A DNA stretch of 8,692 bases from JAAUTS01 sp038250235 (GCA_038250235.1 JBBSCO010000084.1:1-8692); one strand, 5' to 3'. Numbered from the stretch's first letter, positions 1 through 7,361 are shown. Program-made: numbers and translations. Notes: generated by a model from the letters alone, not told the origin.

Positions 1-333
1 GCCATAATCCCGGGTTTTCACCTTGGGATTTTTATAGATGCTCTTGTCTTTGCCCAAATAATCTTCCAACTGCTGGGTCCAAGAGAGTTGGTCGCTAGGC
101 AAGGGATTCTGCTTGTATGGAATTTCTCCTCCGGCCAAGGGATAAAGGTTGTCGTTTTCCGAGGCGAACCCGTTGAGCCCGATGCCAATCTGGCGCAGGT
201 TTGAGGCCGATTTGGCCTCGTTGGCCTTTTGCAGAGCCTTGCTCACAGCTGGCACCGCCAGTCCAGCCAGAAGCCCGATAATGGTCACCACCACCAGCAA
301 TTCAATCAGGGTGAAGCCATGCTTTTTTGTCAT
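1..333 (-). CDS. Prepilin-type (pseudopilin-like) protein, N-terminal part, runs off the left edge
   Basis: Reading from ATG at 333 gives 111 codons with no stop, open at the window edge. The N-terminus is a textbook class III signal: a short basic leader MTKKHG, then FTLIELLVVVTIIGLLAGLA. Cleavage is expected after Gly6 and N-methylation on Phe7, with the conserved Glu at +5 of the mature protein. This hydrophobic helix (residues 7 to about 28) is what packs pilin and pseudopilin filaments. The next stretch (SNLRQIGIGLNGFASEND, then LYPLAGGEIPY and SWTQQLEDYLG) resembles the many stand-alone type II secretion G-like proteins of Verrucomicrobiota and Planctomycetota; this is recognition from memory, not a search. 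Such proteins are inner-membrane or envelope proteins, often of unknown individual role. I see no good Shine-Dalgarno sequence upstream. It follows the damaged GT4 gene on the same strand by 47 bases but is probably not functionally part of the polysaccharide locus. Confidence 0.9.
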   Translation of the reverse strand, partial: MTKKHGFTLIELLVVVTIIGLLAGLAVPAVSKALQKANEAKSASNLRQIGIGLNGFASENDNLYPLAGGEIPYKQNPLPSDQLSWTQQLEDYLGKDKSIYKNPKVKTRDYG

Positions 334-380
334 GATTGCAATTGAGCCCTTTTTCGGCAGAGATGGAAACAAAAAAGCGG

Positions 381-1565
381 TCAAATTTCTTCCACAAAAT
401 CAAGCAGTGCGCGGTGGGCACGATCTGGGTGAAAGCGCTGGCGTGAGAGGACGGCTTTGTTGGTTGTTTCCTGAAGCAGGCCCGGGTTTTGCACGAGAGA
501 AAGCACGGCAGCGGCAAACGTTTCCGCATCCCCGGCCTAGAGTACGCCTTATCCCGCCAAAAGTTCAACCCCATGCAGGCCCACCGGGATGGAGACCACA
601 GCCCGACCATGGGCGGGAGCCTCAATCAATTTTAGTTTCAAACCACTACCCGCACGAAGCGGAATGATCGCCAGATCACTGCGGGCATAGGCCGGAGCGA
701 GAGTAGGGACTACGCCGTGCAGGATCACCTGAGGATAGGAATTAGTAAAAAGCTTACAGACAGAACCGTAAACATCCAGATGAGCGTCGGGAAGTTTTTT
801 CAGGATCAGAGGCCAGACACTTTCCAGAAACCATAAAAGGCCGTCCGTATTGCCGCCAGAACGGCTTCCGACAAAAAGACAATGGCCCGATCCAGAGGAG
901 CTCGACGCTATACTGGCACGGGCCGACATCGGTGCCACCAGCATTTTTTTCTTGGGAAACCATTATCGTAAATACGAGGCATCCTCCTCAGTGATCGCAA
1001 TCAAAACTTCCGGAGCCGCCGGCATGCGCCGTTCTGTGTCAGGATCTGTTCTAACCCAAAACGGCATGGCCGGGGCAAACTCCAGAGCTTCCGCGCGGCG
1101 ACTGAAAAGATCATGCACCAGAAAGAGCAACTTGGGGCCTGCCGGTTTTGCTTGGTCCAGGATGGCTTTGGCAACCCAGCAGTAATTGGCAATCACGGCA
1201 CGCGGGCGGATCTGACGGATTTGTCCATGGGACCAGCGGCACTCCCAATCCATCGGGGCAACATTGCGTTTCCATGGTTTGCCGGTCAGCATCCCTTTTA
1301 TTTTTTAAACCAAACTGGTCAAACACACGACCGGGCTCCAAAGCAGCCCGGTCCAGCCAAGGGAAAAGGGCAGGCGATAAGGGATGCCAGGAACAGGGGG
1401 AGGGATGCGAAAAAAGCCCCATCGATTTGCCTCGGGAAAAAGCAGTAAAACCGTGATCTGCCAGCTTGCTGCGGCCAAAGATTGCAGAATGTCGGCAACG
1501 TAGGTTTCACCGCCGCCGCAACCCGGGACGGGTCTGGACTGACTGATGAATACCAAGGATTTCAC
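381..1565 (-). pseudogene. GT4-family glycosyltransferase interrupted by four in-frame stops
   Basis: A single minus-strand frame reads as a GT-B fold, GT4-type glycosyltransferase of about 394 residues, a normal family length. The N-terminal half shows KSLVFISQSRP and GGGETYVADILQSLAA (first Rossmann strand and glycine loop), then RPRAVIANYCWVAKAI and KLLFLVHDLF. The C-terminal half shows HCLFVGSRSGGNTDGLLWFL, VILHGVVPTLAPAYARSDL and the donor-site stretch PLRAGSGLKLKLIEAPAHGR, and ends DAETFAAAVLSL...ALLDFVEEI before TGA at 381-383. Internal stops are TAA at 1305-1307, TAA at 963-965, TAA at 549-551 and TAG at 537-539, at about codons 87, 201, 339 and 343 counted from GTG at 1565. Frame is kept throughout, with family sequence on both sides of each stop. 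The start is uncertain: GTG at 1565 puts the first beta strand at the N-terminus, and an in-frame ATG lies at 1667. A product from this copy would lack the donor-binding half. It would have transferred a sugar from a nucleotide donor in the cytoplasm during glycan assembly. Confidence 0.85.
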
Positions 1566-1764
1566 AAACTTCCGGCCATGCCGCGCCAAGAGGAAAAAGT
1601 CGAGGGGATAAATTCCGTCCCCGCCCTTCGGAGCTTTTGATGCTGAAATAAGGTCATGCCATTGCACTTACGTCTCCGGAACATTCCAATCCGCAGGAGT
1701 TCCGCACTGTCGGCTTGCATGGAAAGCGAGTTTCCATGAGTATGCTGTCTTGAATATTTCATAA
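1566..1764. other. Divergent intergenic region between the two arms
   Basis: About 200 bases separate the GT4 pseudogene (minus strand) from the first plus-strand glycosyltransferase. I see no convincing gene here. A minus-strand reading of 66 codons (1562-1762) covers it, but it is rich in Arg and Ser and has no family resemblance I can name. The region should hold promoters for both directions. The only clear structure is the inverted repeat at 1718-1738. A TTGCAT at 1715-1720 and TATGCT at 1741-1746 resemble -35 and -10 boxes for the plus-strand operon, but the 20-base spacing is too long for a good sigma-70 promoter, so this is a weak suggestion. Confidence 0.5.
1718..1738. promoter_or_regulatory. 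Perfect 8-bp inverted repeat upstream of the plus-strand operon (possible operator or leader hairpin)
   Basis: CATGGAAA at 1718-1725 and TTTCCATG at 1731-1738 are exact reverse complements separated by GCGAG. The repeat ends 26 bases before the ATG at 1765. The symmetry and its place in a divergent control region fit a dimeric regulator site. If transcription starts upstream it could instead form a small hairpin with a 5-base loop in the leader. There is no T-run after it, so it is not a classical terminator. The function is inferred from position only. Confidence 0.35.
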
Positions 1765-2841
1765 ATGAACTCCGCTGACTTCACGATTGTTGTGGTGCCC
1801 CGCGAACGCTTCAGCATGGCGAAGACCTCTCTGCTCGACTTGTTAGAAAAATCAACAGGGGAATTTCCCCTGATTTACCTCGACGGCAATTCTCCTCCCG
1901 CTCTTGCCTCCTGGCTGGAAGAACAGTCCAAAGAACGGGGATTCCGGTTGAAACGGACCGACCATTACATCTCCCAACACGGTGCTTATAACATTATTCT
2001 GCCTCTAATCACAACAAAATACGTCCTATTCTGCGACAATGACGTGACCTTTTCGAAAGGTTGGAATGAACGCCTCGTGAAATGCGCGGAAGAAACAGGG
2101 GCCGCCCTGGTGGGCCCCCTCTATCTAGAGCAGATGGGCCCCTGCACACAGATCCACAGCGCCGGATGCCACATCATTTTAAAAAGGGAAAAAGGGCGGT
2201 TGGTTTACAACGAACATCATATTTTACCCAACCGCCCGCTGCATGAAGCGGAAAGCCTGCCGGAAAGGCAGGAAACGGCCGTCATCGAATATCACGCGTT
2301 CCTTGGAAGGATGGACGTGCTGCGCTCCATGGATCCCTTCGACCCAAACCTTCTCAGTGCCAAAGACCATCCAGACCTGGGGCTGCGCATAAAGGCTGCC
2401 GGAAAAATTTCCCTGATCGATAAAAGCTGCACCGTCACCTATCACGTCCCGCCTCCCCTCGATCCTGACGATCTGCCATTCTACCGGACACGGTGGAGTG
2501 AAAAATGGATTGCTCACAGCTACGCCAGCTTCAATAAAAAATGGAGTTTTCACGCTCCAGTCAGCCCGTGGTTCGCACAGCACAGGCGCGCATGGTTTGA
2601 GAAATGGACGGCCCCTCTTGCCCCCCTGATAGGATGGAGGAATGCCCGCAGGGTGTATTACCGCATCCTGGATCCCATCGTCCGGCTGTTCGAACCTGCA
2701 TGCAACAGGTCGTACTACGAGCAGGTGTTCGGAACAAGAAACGAGCACAGGCTCGGCATCGCCGATCTATCCAAACCCTACCCGGGCACTCATTGCTCGC
2801 CGCTGCCTCCAGGTGATTCGGTTTTCAAGATTGAAGACTGA
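1765..2841 (+). CDS. GT2-family glycosyltransferase (GT-A fold), divergent type
   Basis: A 358-residue protein that I assign to glycosyltransferase family 2. These are cytoplasmic, metal-dependent inverting enzymes using nucleotide-sugars. It opens with a short beta strand (FTIVVVPRERF, residues 6-16) and has YLDGNSP at 38-44 where most family members carry DDGS. The metal-binding DXD equivalent is CDNDVTF, with Asp91 and Asp93. The acid motif region is KDHPDLGLR (Asp201-Asp204), followed by TYHVPPP with His227, as in the usual late histidine of the family. The C-terminal third, from about residue 240, is rich in Trp, Arg and Phe and may be a membrane-associating or acceptor region; I recognise no domain there. 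A TAA directly precedes the ATG, which fixes the upstream limit of the frame, and no Shine-Dalgarno is visible. It is probably the first gene of the plus-strand operon, 16 bases ahead of the flippase. It is clearly different from the three tandem GT2 genes downstream. The sugar and acceptor are unknown. Confidence 0.82.
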   Translation: MNSADFTIVVVPRERFSMAKTSLLDLLEKSTGEFPLIYLDGNSPPALASWLEEQSKERGFRLKRTDHYISQHGAYNIILPLITTKYVLFCDNDVTFSKGWNERLVKCAEETGAALVGPLYLEQMGPCTQIHSAGCHIILKREKGRLVYNEHHILPNRPLHEAESLPERQETAVIEYHAFLGRMDVLRSMDPFDPNLLSAKDHPDLGLRIKAAGKISLIDKSCTVTYHVPPPLDPDDLPFYRTRWSEKWIAHSYASFNKKWSFHAPVSPWFAQHRRAWFEKWTAPLAPLIGWRNARRVYYRILDPIVRLFEPACNRSYYEQVFGTRNEHRLGIADLSKPYPGTHCSPLPPGDSVFKIED

Positions 2842-2857
2842 CGAGTAGCCCCTCCAC

Positions 2858-4318
2858 GTGAACGACCTCAAACGCAAGACCGTCAAAGGTATCCTTTGGT
2901 CAACCTTGGAGCAATGGAGTTACCATACTCTAAACACCCTGGCCTTCGTCGTTTTCGCCAGACTCCTCGGTCCTGAAGATTTTGGCACCTGGGGAATTGC
3001 TGTCATTTATATCGGATTTGCTGCCATCCCTATCAACTTCGGTCTCTGCGAAGCCGTGATCCAACAGCAAAACATCACTCAAAACCAGTTGGCTTCCGTT
3101 TTTAGTTTTCAGGTCCTGGCATGCCTGGGCGTCGTTGTTTTCACGCTTTTGGTAGCACCGTCCATAGCCGAAATCCTCCATATCCCCCAACTTTCAGCGG
3201 TTTTGCAGCTTTGTACCATCATCATTGCCTGCGATGGTCTTTGCTTTTTGCAGGAATGCTTATTTCAGAAAGAATTCAACTTCAGAATAGGCGCCCTGCG
3301 CCGGTTTTTCGGCATGCTGGTGGGTGCCTTCATCGGCATAAGCGCTGCACTTCTGGGTGCTGGGATCTGGAGTCTGGTACTATTTCATTGCTGCGGATCC
3401 ATCACCCGCTTTATAGTAATCTGGACGGCGACCCGTTGGAGACCCTCCCTAGAGTTTGACTGGTTCGCGGCTTCGCCTGTTTACGCCTACGGACGCAAAG
3501 TGCTGGTTCCGAATCTCATGTACCGCATCAAAAGCCAGAGCGACCGCATCCTGATCGGCGCCCTGCTCGGGCACAGCGCACTTGGATATTACACTTTTGC
3601 CCTCAAAATCTGCACGATCCTGCATGAACTGGTTTCGGCCAGCCTTTCCCAGGTTGTCTTGCCACTGTTTTCCAGGCTGCAGGATGACATTCCCAAGGCA
3701 CGCCGTGCCTATCTGCGCTTGCTGCATGCTGGATGCCTTGTCGGTGTTCCAGCATTCTTGGGAGCGTTGGCCACTGCCCCACTCTTTATTCCCCTCTTTT
3801 TCGGAGAGGAATGGAACGCTGTCATTCCGTTGTTTCAGTTGCTCGCCCTAAGCGGAGCCATCCAGACATTCCTTTACAGAACGCCCGCCATCCTGAGCGC
3901 CCTGGGACATCTCCACACCCAATTCAAGCTTGCGGCTATCAATTGCGTTCTGGCCATCCCATTCCTCTGGATCGGAGCCTCACATTCGCTTATTGGGGCG
4001 GCCATCATGTTTTGCCTGCTCACGTGGATACTATGGCTCATCACTGAAGCTTACCTTCGGAAAATATTGGGCTACTCACGGAAGGATTACATCCAGGCGG
4101 TCGCACGACCGTTCCTTGCCTCCTTTTTCATGCTTCTCTTCCTGATGGCTGGTATCCGGAATCTGTCGCTCACTCCGACCTGGCCGGTTCTGCTCTCCAG
4201 CATCACGGCAGGCTTTATTCTGTATGCGTTAATGATTTTTGCAGGCAATTATCACCGCATGACCGGGGAAATCCGGAATTTCCGAAGCCAGTTTTCAAAT
4301 CCTGAGATACGGCCATGA
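2858..4318 (+). CDS. Wzx-type oligosaccharide flippase (polysaccharide biosynthesis protein, MOP superfamily)
   Basis: A 486-residue, very hydrophobic protein with about 12-14 predicted membrane helices by eye, the usual size for Wzx/WzxC-like flippases. Known members move undecaprenyl-diphosphate-linked oligosaccharides from the cytoplasmic to the periplasmic face of the inner membrane. Family signatures are the N-terminal LKRKTVKGILWS, then FARLLGPEDFGTWGIAVIYI, the mid-protein SQSDRILIGALLGHSALGYY, and SQVVLPLFSRLQDD followed by FFGEEWNAVIPLFQLLALSG. The start is GTG at 2858, chosen because LKRKTVKG stands at the very N-terminus in this family; no Shine-Dalgarno is visible. Its TGA overlaps the ATG of the next glycosyltransferase by four bases (ATGA, 4315-4318), which suggests translational coupling. 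It is the best single marker that this locus makes a lipid-linked glycan. A teichuronic-acid or O-antigen type transporter of the same superfamily could look identical at this level. Confidence 0.92.
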   Translation: MNDLKRKTVKGILWSTLEQWSYHTLNTLAFVVFARLLGPEDFGTWGIAVIYIGFAAIPINFGLCEAVIQQQNITQNQLASVFSFQVLACLGVVVFTLLVAPSIAEILHIPQLSAVLQLCTIIIACDGLCFLQECLFQKEFNFRIGALRRFFGMLVGAFIGISAALLGAGIWSLVLFHCCGSITRFIVIWTATRWRPSLEFDWFAASPVYAYGRKVLVPNLMYRIKSQSDRILIGALLGHSALGYYTFALKICTILHELVSASLSQVVLPLFSRLQDDIPKARRAYLRLLHAGCLVGVPAFLGALATAPLFIPLFFGEEWNAVIPLFQLLALSGAIQTFLYRTPAILSALGHLHTQFKLAAINCVLAIPFLWIGASHSLIGAAIMFCLLTWILWLITEAYLRKILGYSRKDYIQAVARPFLASFFMLLFLMAGIRNLSLTPTWPVLLSSITAGFILYALMIFAGNYHRMTGEIRNFRSQFSNPEIRP

Positions 4319-5349
4319 CATCTTCTCTCAAAGCAGGTCCAAGTTTCAGCATCATCATCAATAATTACAATTACGATGGTTATCTCGAAGAAGCCATTGA
4401 GAGCTGTTTGAAACAAAATTATCCTGGTCTCGAAATCATTGCCGTGGATGACGGCTCCACGGACCAGTCCCGTGATATCCTTGCAACGTATAATGACCGC
4501 ATCAATGTCATTCTTAAAGCCAATGGCGGCCAGGCGTCAGCTTTCAACGCAGGACTGAAAAAAGCTTCCGGCGACTGGATCTGGTTTTTGGACTCGGACG
4601 ACACTCTTTGCCCGGGAATACTGAAGGAAGTCGCGGTCCAGACGATAGACAACCCGGCATTGATTTATGTTCAGCCGCTTCGTGTGGATGAAGCAGGCCG
4701 CACTCTACCGGACTGGATGCAGCGCCCGGAACCCCTGCAAAACGGTATGCTGATCCCAAAAATTCTTGAAGCGGGCGTGGTGTCCCTTCCTCCCACTTCC
4801 TGCCTCGTGTTCAACCGCCGGATTCTGGAAAAATTTCTTCCCCTCCCTGAAAAAAACTTCATCCACGGTATTGATGATTACATGCGCCGCCTGGTGTTGT
4901 TTCATGGGGAATGCCGGAGCTTGCCGTTGAAAGGAACCTGCTACCGCCAACATTCACGGAATTACAGCAAAAATAACCGGCAAAGCTGGCCATCCATCAA
5001 AAGCGTGTGGCTACGGAATAGCCTTGTTTACCATGCCGTTCGGATGGAGGCCCTGAACTGTGGACTGGTCTGTGCTGCAAACAGATGCAGGCTTGATATG
5101 GCCCACGCATTGGTCTATCTGGGAATCTGCAAGGAACGAAAACGAAACAGCACCAAAGCACTCCGGGATCTGTTCTCAGCCTACGGCAAAGATCGGTCGC
5201 TCAACAGGCCAAAAAAACTTACCTATCTTTTGCTGGGCCTTGGAGTCTGGCTTTTGCCGTCCCTTTTCGCACCCTATCCCATCAGGCTTTTCGATTATTT
5301 CAAATCGCTGAAAATTCTGCCATACATGCCTGCAGCGCAAAATAGATGA
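4315..5349 (+). CDS. GT2-family glycosyltransferase, first of three tandem paralogues
   Basis: A 344-residue GT-A enzyme with all the usual GT2 landmarks: SIIINNYNYDGYLEEAIES (12-30), the nucleotide-binding DDGSTD (45-50), NGGQASAFNAGL (70-81), and the metal-binding WFLDSDD with Asp93-Asp96. A likely acid/acceptor segment is GIDDYMRR (185-192). The last 43 residues contain a hydrophobic stretch, LLLGLGVWLLPSLFAP (from about 305), which may anchor the enzyme to the inner membrane or be one amphipathic helix. The start ATG lies inside the stop region of the flippase gene (ATGA), and its own TGA overlaps the next start in the same way (5346-5349). It shares the arrangement TSxLxF(N/R)R...PxPEKxF...DDYMR with the next gene, so the two are close paralogues. 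It would add one sugar to the growing lipid-linked oligosaccharide; specificity cannot be read from the sequence. Confidence 0.92.
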   Translation: MTSSLKAGPSFSIIINNYNYDGYLEEAIESCLKQNYPGLEIIAVDDGSTDQSRDILATYNDRINVILKANGGQASAFNAGLKKASGDWIWFLDSDDTLCPGILKEVAVQTIDNPALIYVQPLRVDEAGRTLPDWMQRPEPLQNGMLIPKILEAGVVSLPPTSCLVFNRRILEKFLPLPEKNFIHGIDDYMRRLVLFHGECRSLPLKGTCYRQHSRNYSKNNRQSWPSIKSVWLRNSLVYHAVRMEALNCGLVCAANRCRLDMAHALVYLGICKERKRNSTKALRDLFSAYGKDRSLNRPKKLTYLLLGLGVWLLPSLFAPYPIRLFDYFKSLKILPYMPAAQNR

Positions 5350-6209
5350 ACGCTTTCAACATCAGCCTGGTTATTCTGAACTATAATTATGCGGCCTATT
5401 TAAGGGATGCCATCGACAGTGCTCTTCAACAGTCCCAACCTTTTTTTGAGATCATTGTCGTGGATGATGGATCAACTGACTCCTCACGGGAAATCATCAA
5501 AAGTTACTCCGACTCCATCCGCGGCATTATTAAAGAGAACGGGGGACAGGCCTCGGCCATGAATACAGGATTCGATGCCGCAGGTGGGGACTGGATCTGG
5601 TTTCTAGATGCCGATGACTATCTCTTTCCGAATTCCGTTAAAATGGTCGGGAACAGCCTTAAAGACGAACTGGGCATGATCTATGGCCAACTTTTACGCG
5701 TCACCGCCGACCGGAAAATTCTCGGCCCATGCCTCACTCCCCCACATCCCCTTCCTGAAGGAGATCTTTTTCCTTCACTGACAAGACATGGAACGGCCTA
5801 CCTTTCCCCGACATCCGGACTTATTTTCAGACGGAGCCTTCTAAAAAAACACATGCCAATCCCAGAAAAGGAATTCCTGAGCTGTGCGGATGATTACATG
5901 CGAATTGCCATGGCCGTTTCAGTAACTGTAGGGGTGATCGAAGAACCCATCGCAGCCTTCCGAGTCCACAAGTCCAGTGATCAGGCCAGAACAAATTACG
6001 ACATCATCCGCATGCAAAAATACGTTACTGCTTCCGGATTTGCCTATCAAAAAGTTCTGGATCAAGCCTTGAAACGCAGCTGGCCCTCGACGCCCGATCG
6101 GGCCGAAAGCTACAGCAGGCTTGCTCTCTTTAGGTTGATTCTTCATTCATGCATTGGCTTTTCGAGCCCTGCGCTCCACTTGGAAGGACCCCCGTATTGT
6201 AATACTTAA
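5346..6209 (+). CDS. GT2-family glycosyltransferase, second tandem paralogue, truncated by a frameshift
   Basis: The open frame gives 287 residues with an intact GT2 catalytic core: SLVILNYNYAAYLRDAIDS (7-25), DDGSTD (40-45), ENGGQASAMNTGF, the metal site WFLDADD (Asp88-Asp91) and CADDYMR (Asp182-Asp183). The frame then ends in a low-quality tail (SCIGFSSPALHLEGPPYCNT) at TAA 6207-6209. The natural C-terminus is readable one frame over from about 6148 to TGA 6331-6333, giving about 328 residues, in line with the 344- and 343-residue neighbours. The lesion coincides with a TTCA TTCA repeat at 6142-6149: removing one copy gives LILHALAFRALRSTWKD in one frame. The catalytic domain is complete, so a shortened but active enzyme is possible; loss of the C-terminal hydrophobic region could still inactivate it. 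A sequencing error would explain it equally well. Start ATG overlaps the previous stop (ATGA). Confidence 0.85.
   Translation: MNAFNISLVILNYNYAAYLRDAIDSALQQSQPFFEIIVVDDGSTDSSREIIKSYSDSIRGIIKENGGQASAMNTGFDAAGGDWIWFLDADDYLFPNSVKMVGNSLKDELGMIYGQLLRVTADRKILGPCLTPPHPLPEGDLFPSLTRHGTAYLSPTSGLIFRRSLLKKHMPIPEKEFLSCADDYMRIAMAVSVTVGVIEEPIAAFRVHKSSDQARTNYDIIRMQKYVTASGFAYQKVLDQALKRSWPSTPDRAESYSRLALFRLILHSCIGFSSPALHLEGPPYCNT
6142..6149. repeat. Two-copy TTCA tandem repeat at the frameshift point
   Basis: TTCA occurs twice in a row. The reading frame of the glycosyltransferase upstream and that of its displaced tail differ by one base here, which equals a net gain of four bases. A slipped-strand duplication of TTCA would therefore explain the frameshift exactly. 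A single extra base nearby would also do so. Two copies are too few to claim a phase-variable tract. Confidence 0.4.
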
Positions 6210-6333
6210 AAAAGTTCACCGCTCTGCGCATATTTTGGGAATTACCCTAAGCCCGCCTTCTCTTGTGTCTCGGGTCAACATTTTTTTTCTTTCCCTTTCC
6301 AGCCTCTTCAAACAACTCCTGCAAAAAAAGTGA
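6148..6333 (+). pseudogene. Displaced C-terminal end of the frameshifted second GT2 gene
   Basis: In the +1 frame relative to the gene at 5346, an uninterrupted 61-codon reading HALAFRALRSTWKDPRIVIL..., with HILGITLSPPSLVSRVNIFF near the end, runs to TGA at 6331-6333. Its content resembles the tail of the first tandem paralogue: a basic segment with Lys/Arg-Asp, then a hydrophobic stretch with Leu-Pro and Ser-Pro. Its stop overlaps the GTG start of the next gene as GTGA, the same 4-base geometry seen at the ATGA junctions elsewhere in this operon. These two observations together make it very likely that this was the original end of the upstream gene. It fills what would otherwise be a 120-base gap. 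Confidence 0.8.
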
Positions 6334-7361
6334 GTGCTTCCGACCCACTCTCGATCAGTGTCATCATCAACAACCACAACTATGCCAGCTTTGTGGGTGA
6401 AGCCATCCAATCCGCCCTCGACCAAACGATGGCCCCACTGGAAGTCATTGTTGTGGATGACGGATCAACTGATGAATCACGAAAAGTTATCGATTCATTT
6501 GGCGAGCGTATCATATCTATCCATCAAAACAATTACGGACAATCTTCCGCCATCAATCAGGGCTGCTCATTGGCCAGGGGAGATCTGTTTTGCCTGCTGG
6601 ACGCGGACGACTTGTTCTATCCAGGCAAACTGGCAGAAATCGCCGAAGCATTTGCCTCCGGAGTTTGCCAGTTGGACAAGCCCGTCCTGATCTCACACAC
6701 TTTGGAGGTTGTTTCCGCCGACCGCCAGCCCAAGGGTTGGATCATGCCTCCCTGCTTCAAGAATATACGGTTCCGCAAGTTGCCACCATTGCCCGCCATC
6801 GGACTTTTAACCACACCAGCACAGACCCTTGAATTTATAAGGCGTCATGCGATGCCTCCTTATCTGGGTTCTACGACCAGTGGACTGTCATTTAACCGAG
6901 CCATGCATTCCAAGCTTTTCCCCCTGCCCGTTCTGGATCATGTCAAAAGCACCGGCGACGGTTTCATCATACGAGGAGGGATGCTTTTAGGTAACACCTA
7001 TGCCCTGCAGAAAATATTGGGAGGCTATCGCGCCCATGGAAACAATGCCTGGTATGGTGCGGATATCGGAAAACCCGGATCAGCCAAATACCCTCCAAAA
7101 CGTGATCTCAGCCATTACGAGCCATGGATCAACACCATTCTCGCCTCACTCAACACGGAGATTCGAACGGATTACCAGGCTTCCACTGATGCACTCTGGT
7201 TTTATCGCCACCGCCGCAACTCCAGAGGCCTTCTGCGACTGGCTGCGCGGCTCCTGAAACGCAACCTGAACCTCCGTAACCTGTTGGTCGCCGGATATTC
7301 ACTCTGGTCTGCTGTACTCATTGTATTGTCCGACATCCGATCTGCCATCTGGAAAATATGA
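6330..7361 (+). CDS. GT2-family glycosyltransferase, third tandem paralogue
   Basis: A 343-residue GT-A enzyme. Landmarks are SVIINNHNYASFVGEAIQSA (10-29), DDGSTD (43-48), NYGQSSAINQG (68-78) and the metal site CLLDADD with Asp91-Asp94. TTSGLSFNRAMHSKLFPLP begins near residue 180 and corresponds to the TSxLxFxR...PxP segment of the two preceding genes. Here STGDGFIIRGG replaces their DDYMR segment, so acceptor handling may differ. The C-terminus carries a basic stretch (RLAARLLKRNLNLRN) and a hydrophobic run (LLVAGYSLWSAVLIVLSDI), consistent with association with the inner membrane. The GTG start at 6330 is chosen because it overlaps the TGA of the displaced upstream tail (GTGA) and no ATG lies nearby in frame. 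Its TGA overlaps the sulfotransferase start (ATGA, 7358-7361). It is the most divergent of the three tandem copies, and its donor sugar is unknown. Confidence 0.9.
   Translation: MSASDPLSISVIINNHNYASFVGEAIQSALDQTMAPLEVIVVDDGSTDESRKVIDSFGERIISIHQNNYGQSSAINQGCSLARGDLFCLLDADDLFYPGKLAEIAEAFASGVCQLDKPVLISHTLEVVSADRQPKGWIMPPCFKNIRFRKLPPLPAIGLLTTPAQTLEFIRRHAMPPYLGSTTSGLSFNRAMHSKLFPLPVLDHVKSTGDGFIIRGGMLLGNTYALQKILGGYRAHGNNAWYGADIGKPGSAKYPPKRDLSHYEPWINTILASLNTEIRTDYQASTDALWFYRHRRNSRGLLRLAARLLKRNLNLRNLLVAGYSLWSAVLIVLSDIRSAIWKI

Noticed and set aside
302..625. Minus-strand frame of 107 codons as a separate small gene.
   Set aside because: It is an out-of-frame reading across the end of the GT4 gene and the start of the pseudopilin gene, and the GT4 C-terminus reads convincingly in the other frame.
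149..667. Plus-strand open frame of 172 codons.
   Set aside because: It lies antisense to the pseudopilin gene and the end of the GT4 gene, and its translation shows no family features.
850..1456. Several overlapping plus-strand frames of about 100-110 codons.
   Set aside because: They are antisense to the GT4 reading, overlap each other, and are Arg/Pro/Gly-rich with no recognisable motifs.
381..1565. Reassignment of TAA/TAG to an amino acid, since the internal stops are TAA and TAG while every recognised gene end in the window is TGA.
   Set aside because: The other six long plus-strand frames, roughly two thousand codons together, contain no in-frame TAA or TAG. The TGA ends are partly forced by the ATGA/GTGA overlaps. 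A damaged gene explains the data more simply.
2224..2748. Minus-strand frame of 174 codons inside the first GT2 gene.
   Set aside because: It is fully antisense to a gene with clear GT2 motifs and has no family resemblance.
6142..6149. Programmed ribosomal frameshift in the second GT2 gene.
   Set aside because: There is no slippery heptamer, no upstream Shine-Dalgarno-like stimulator and no obvious downstream hairpin, and the two-copy TTCA repeat gives a simpler mutational explanation.
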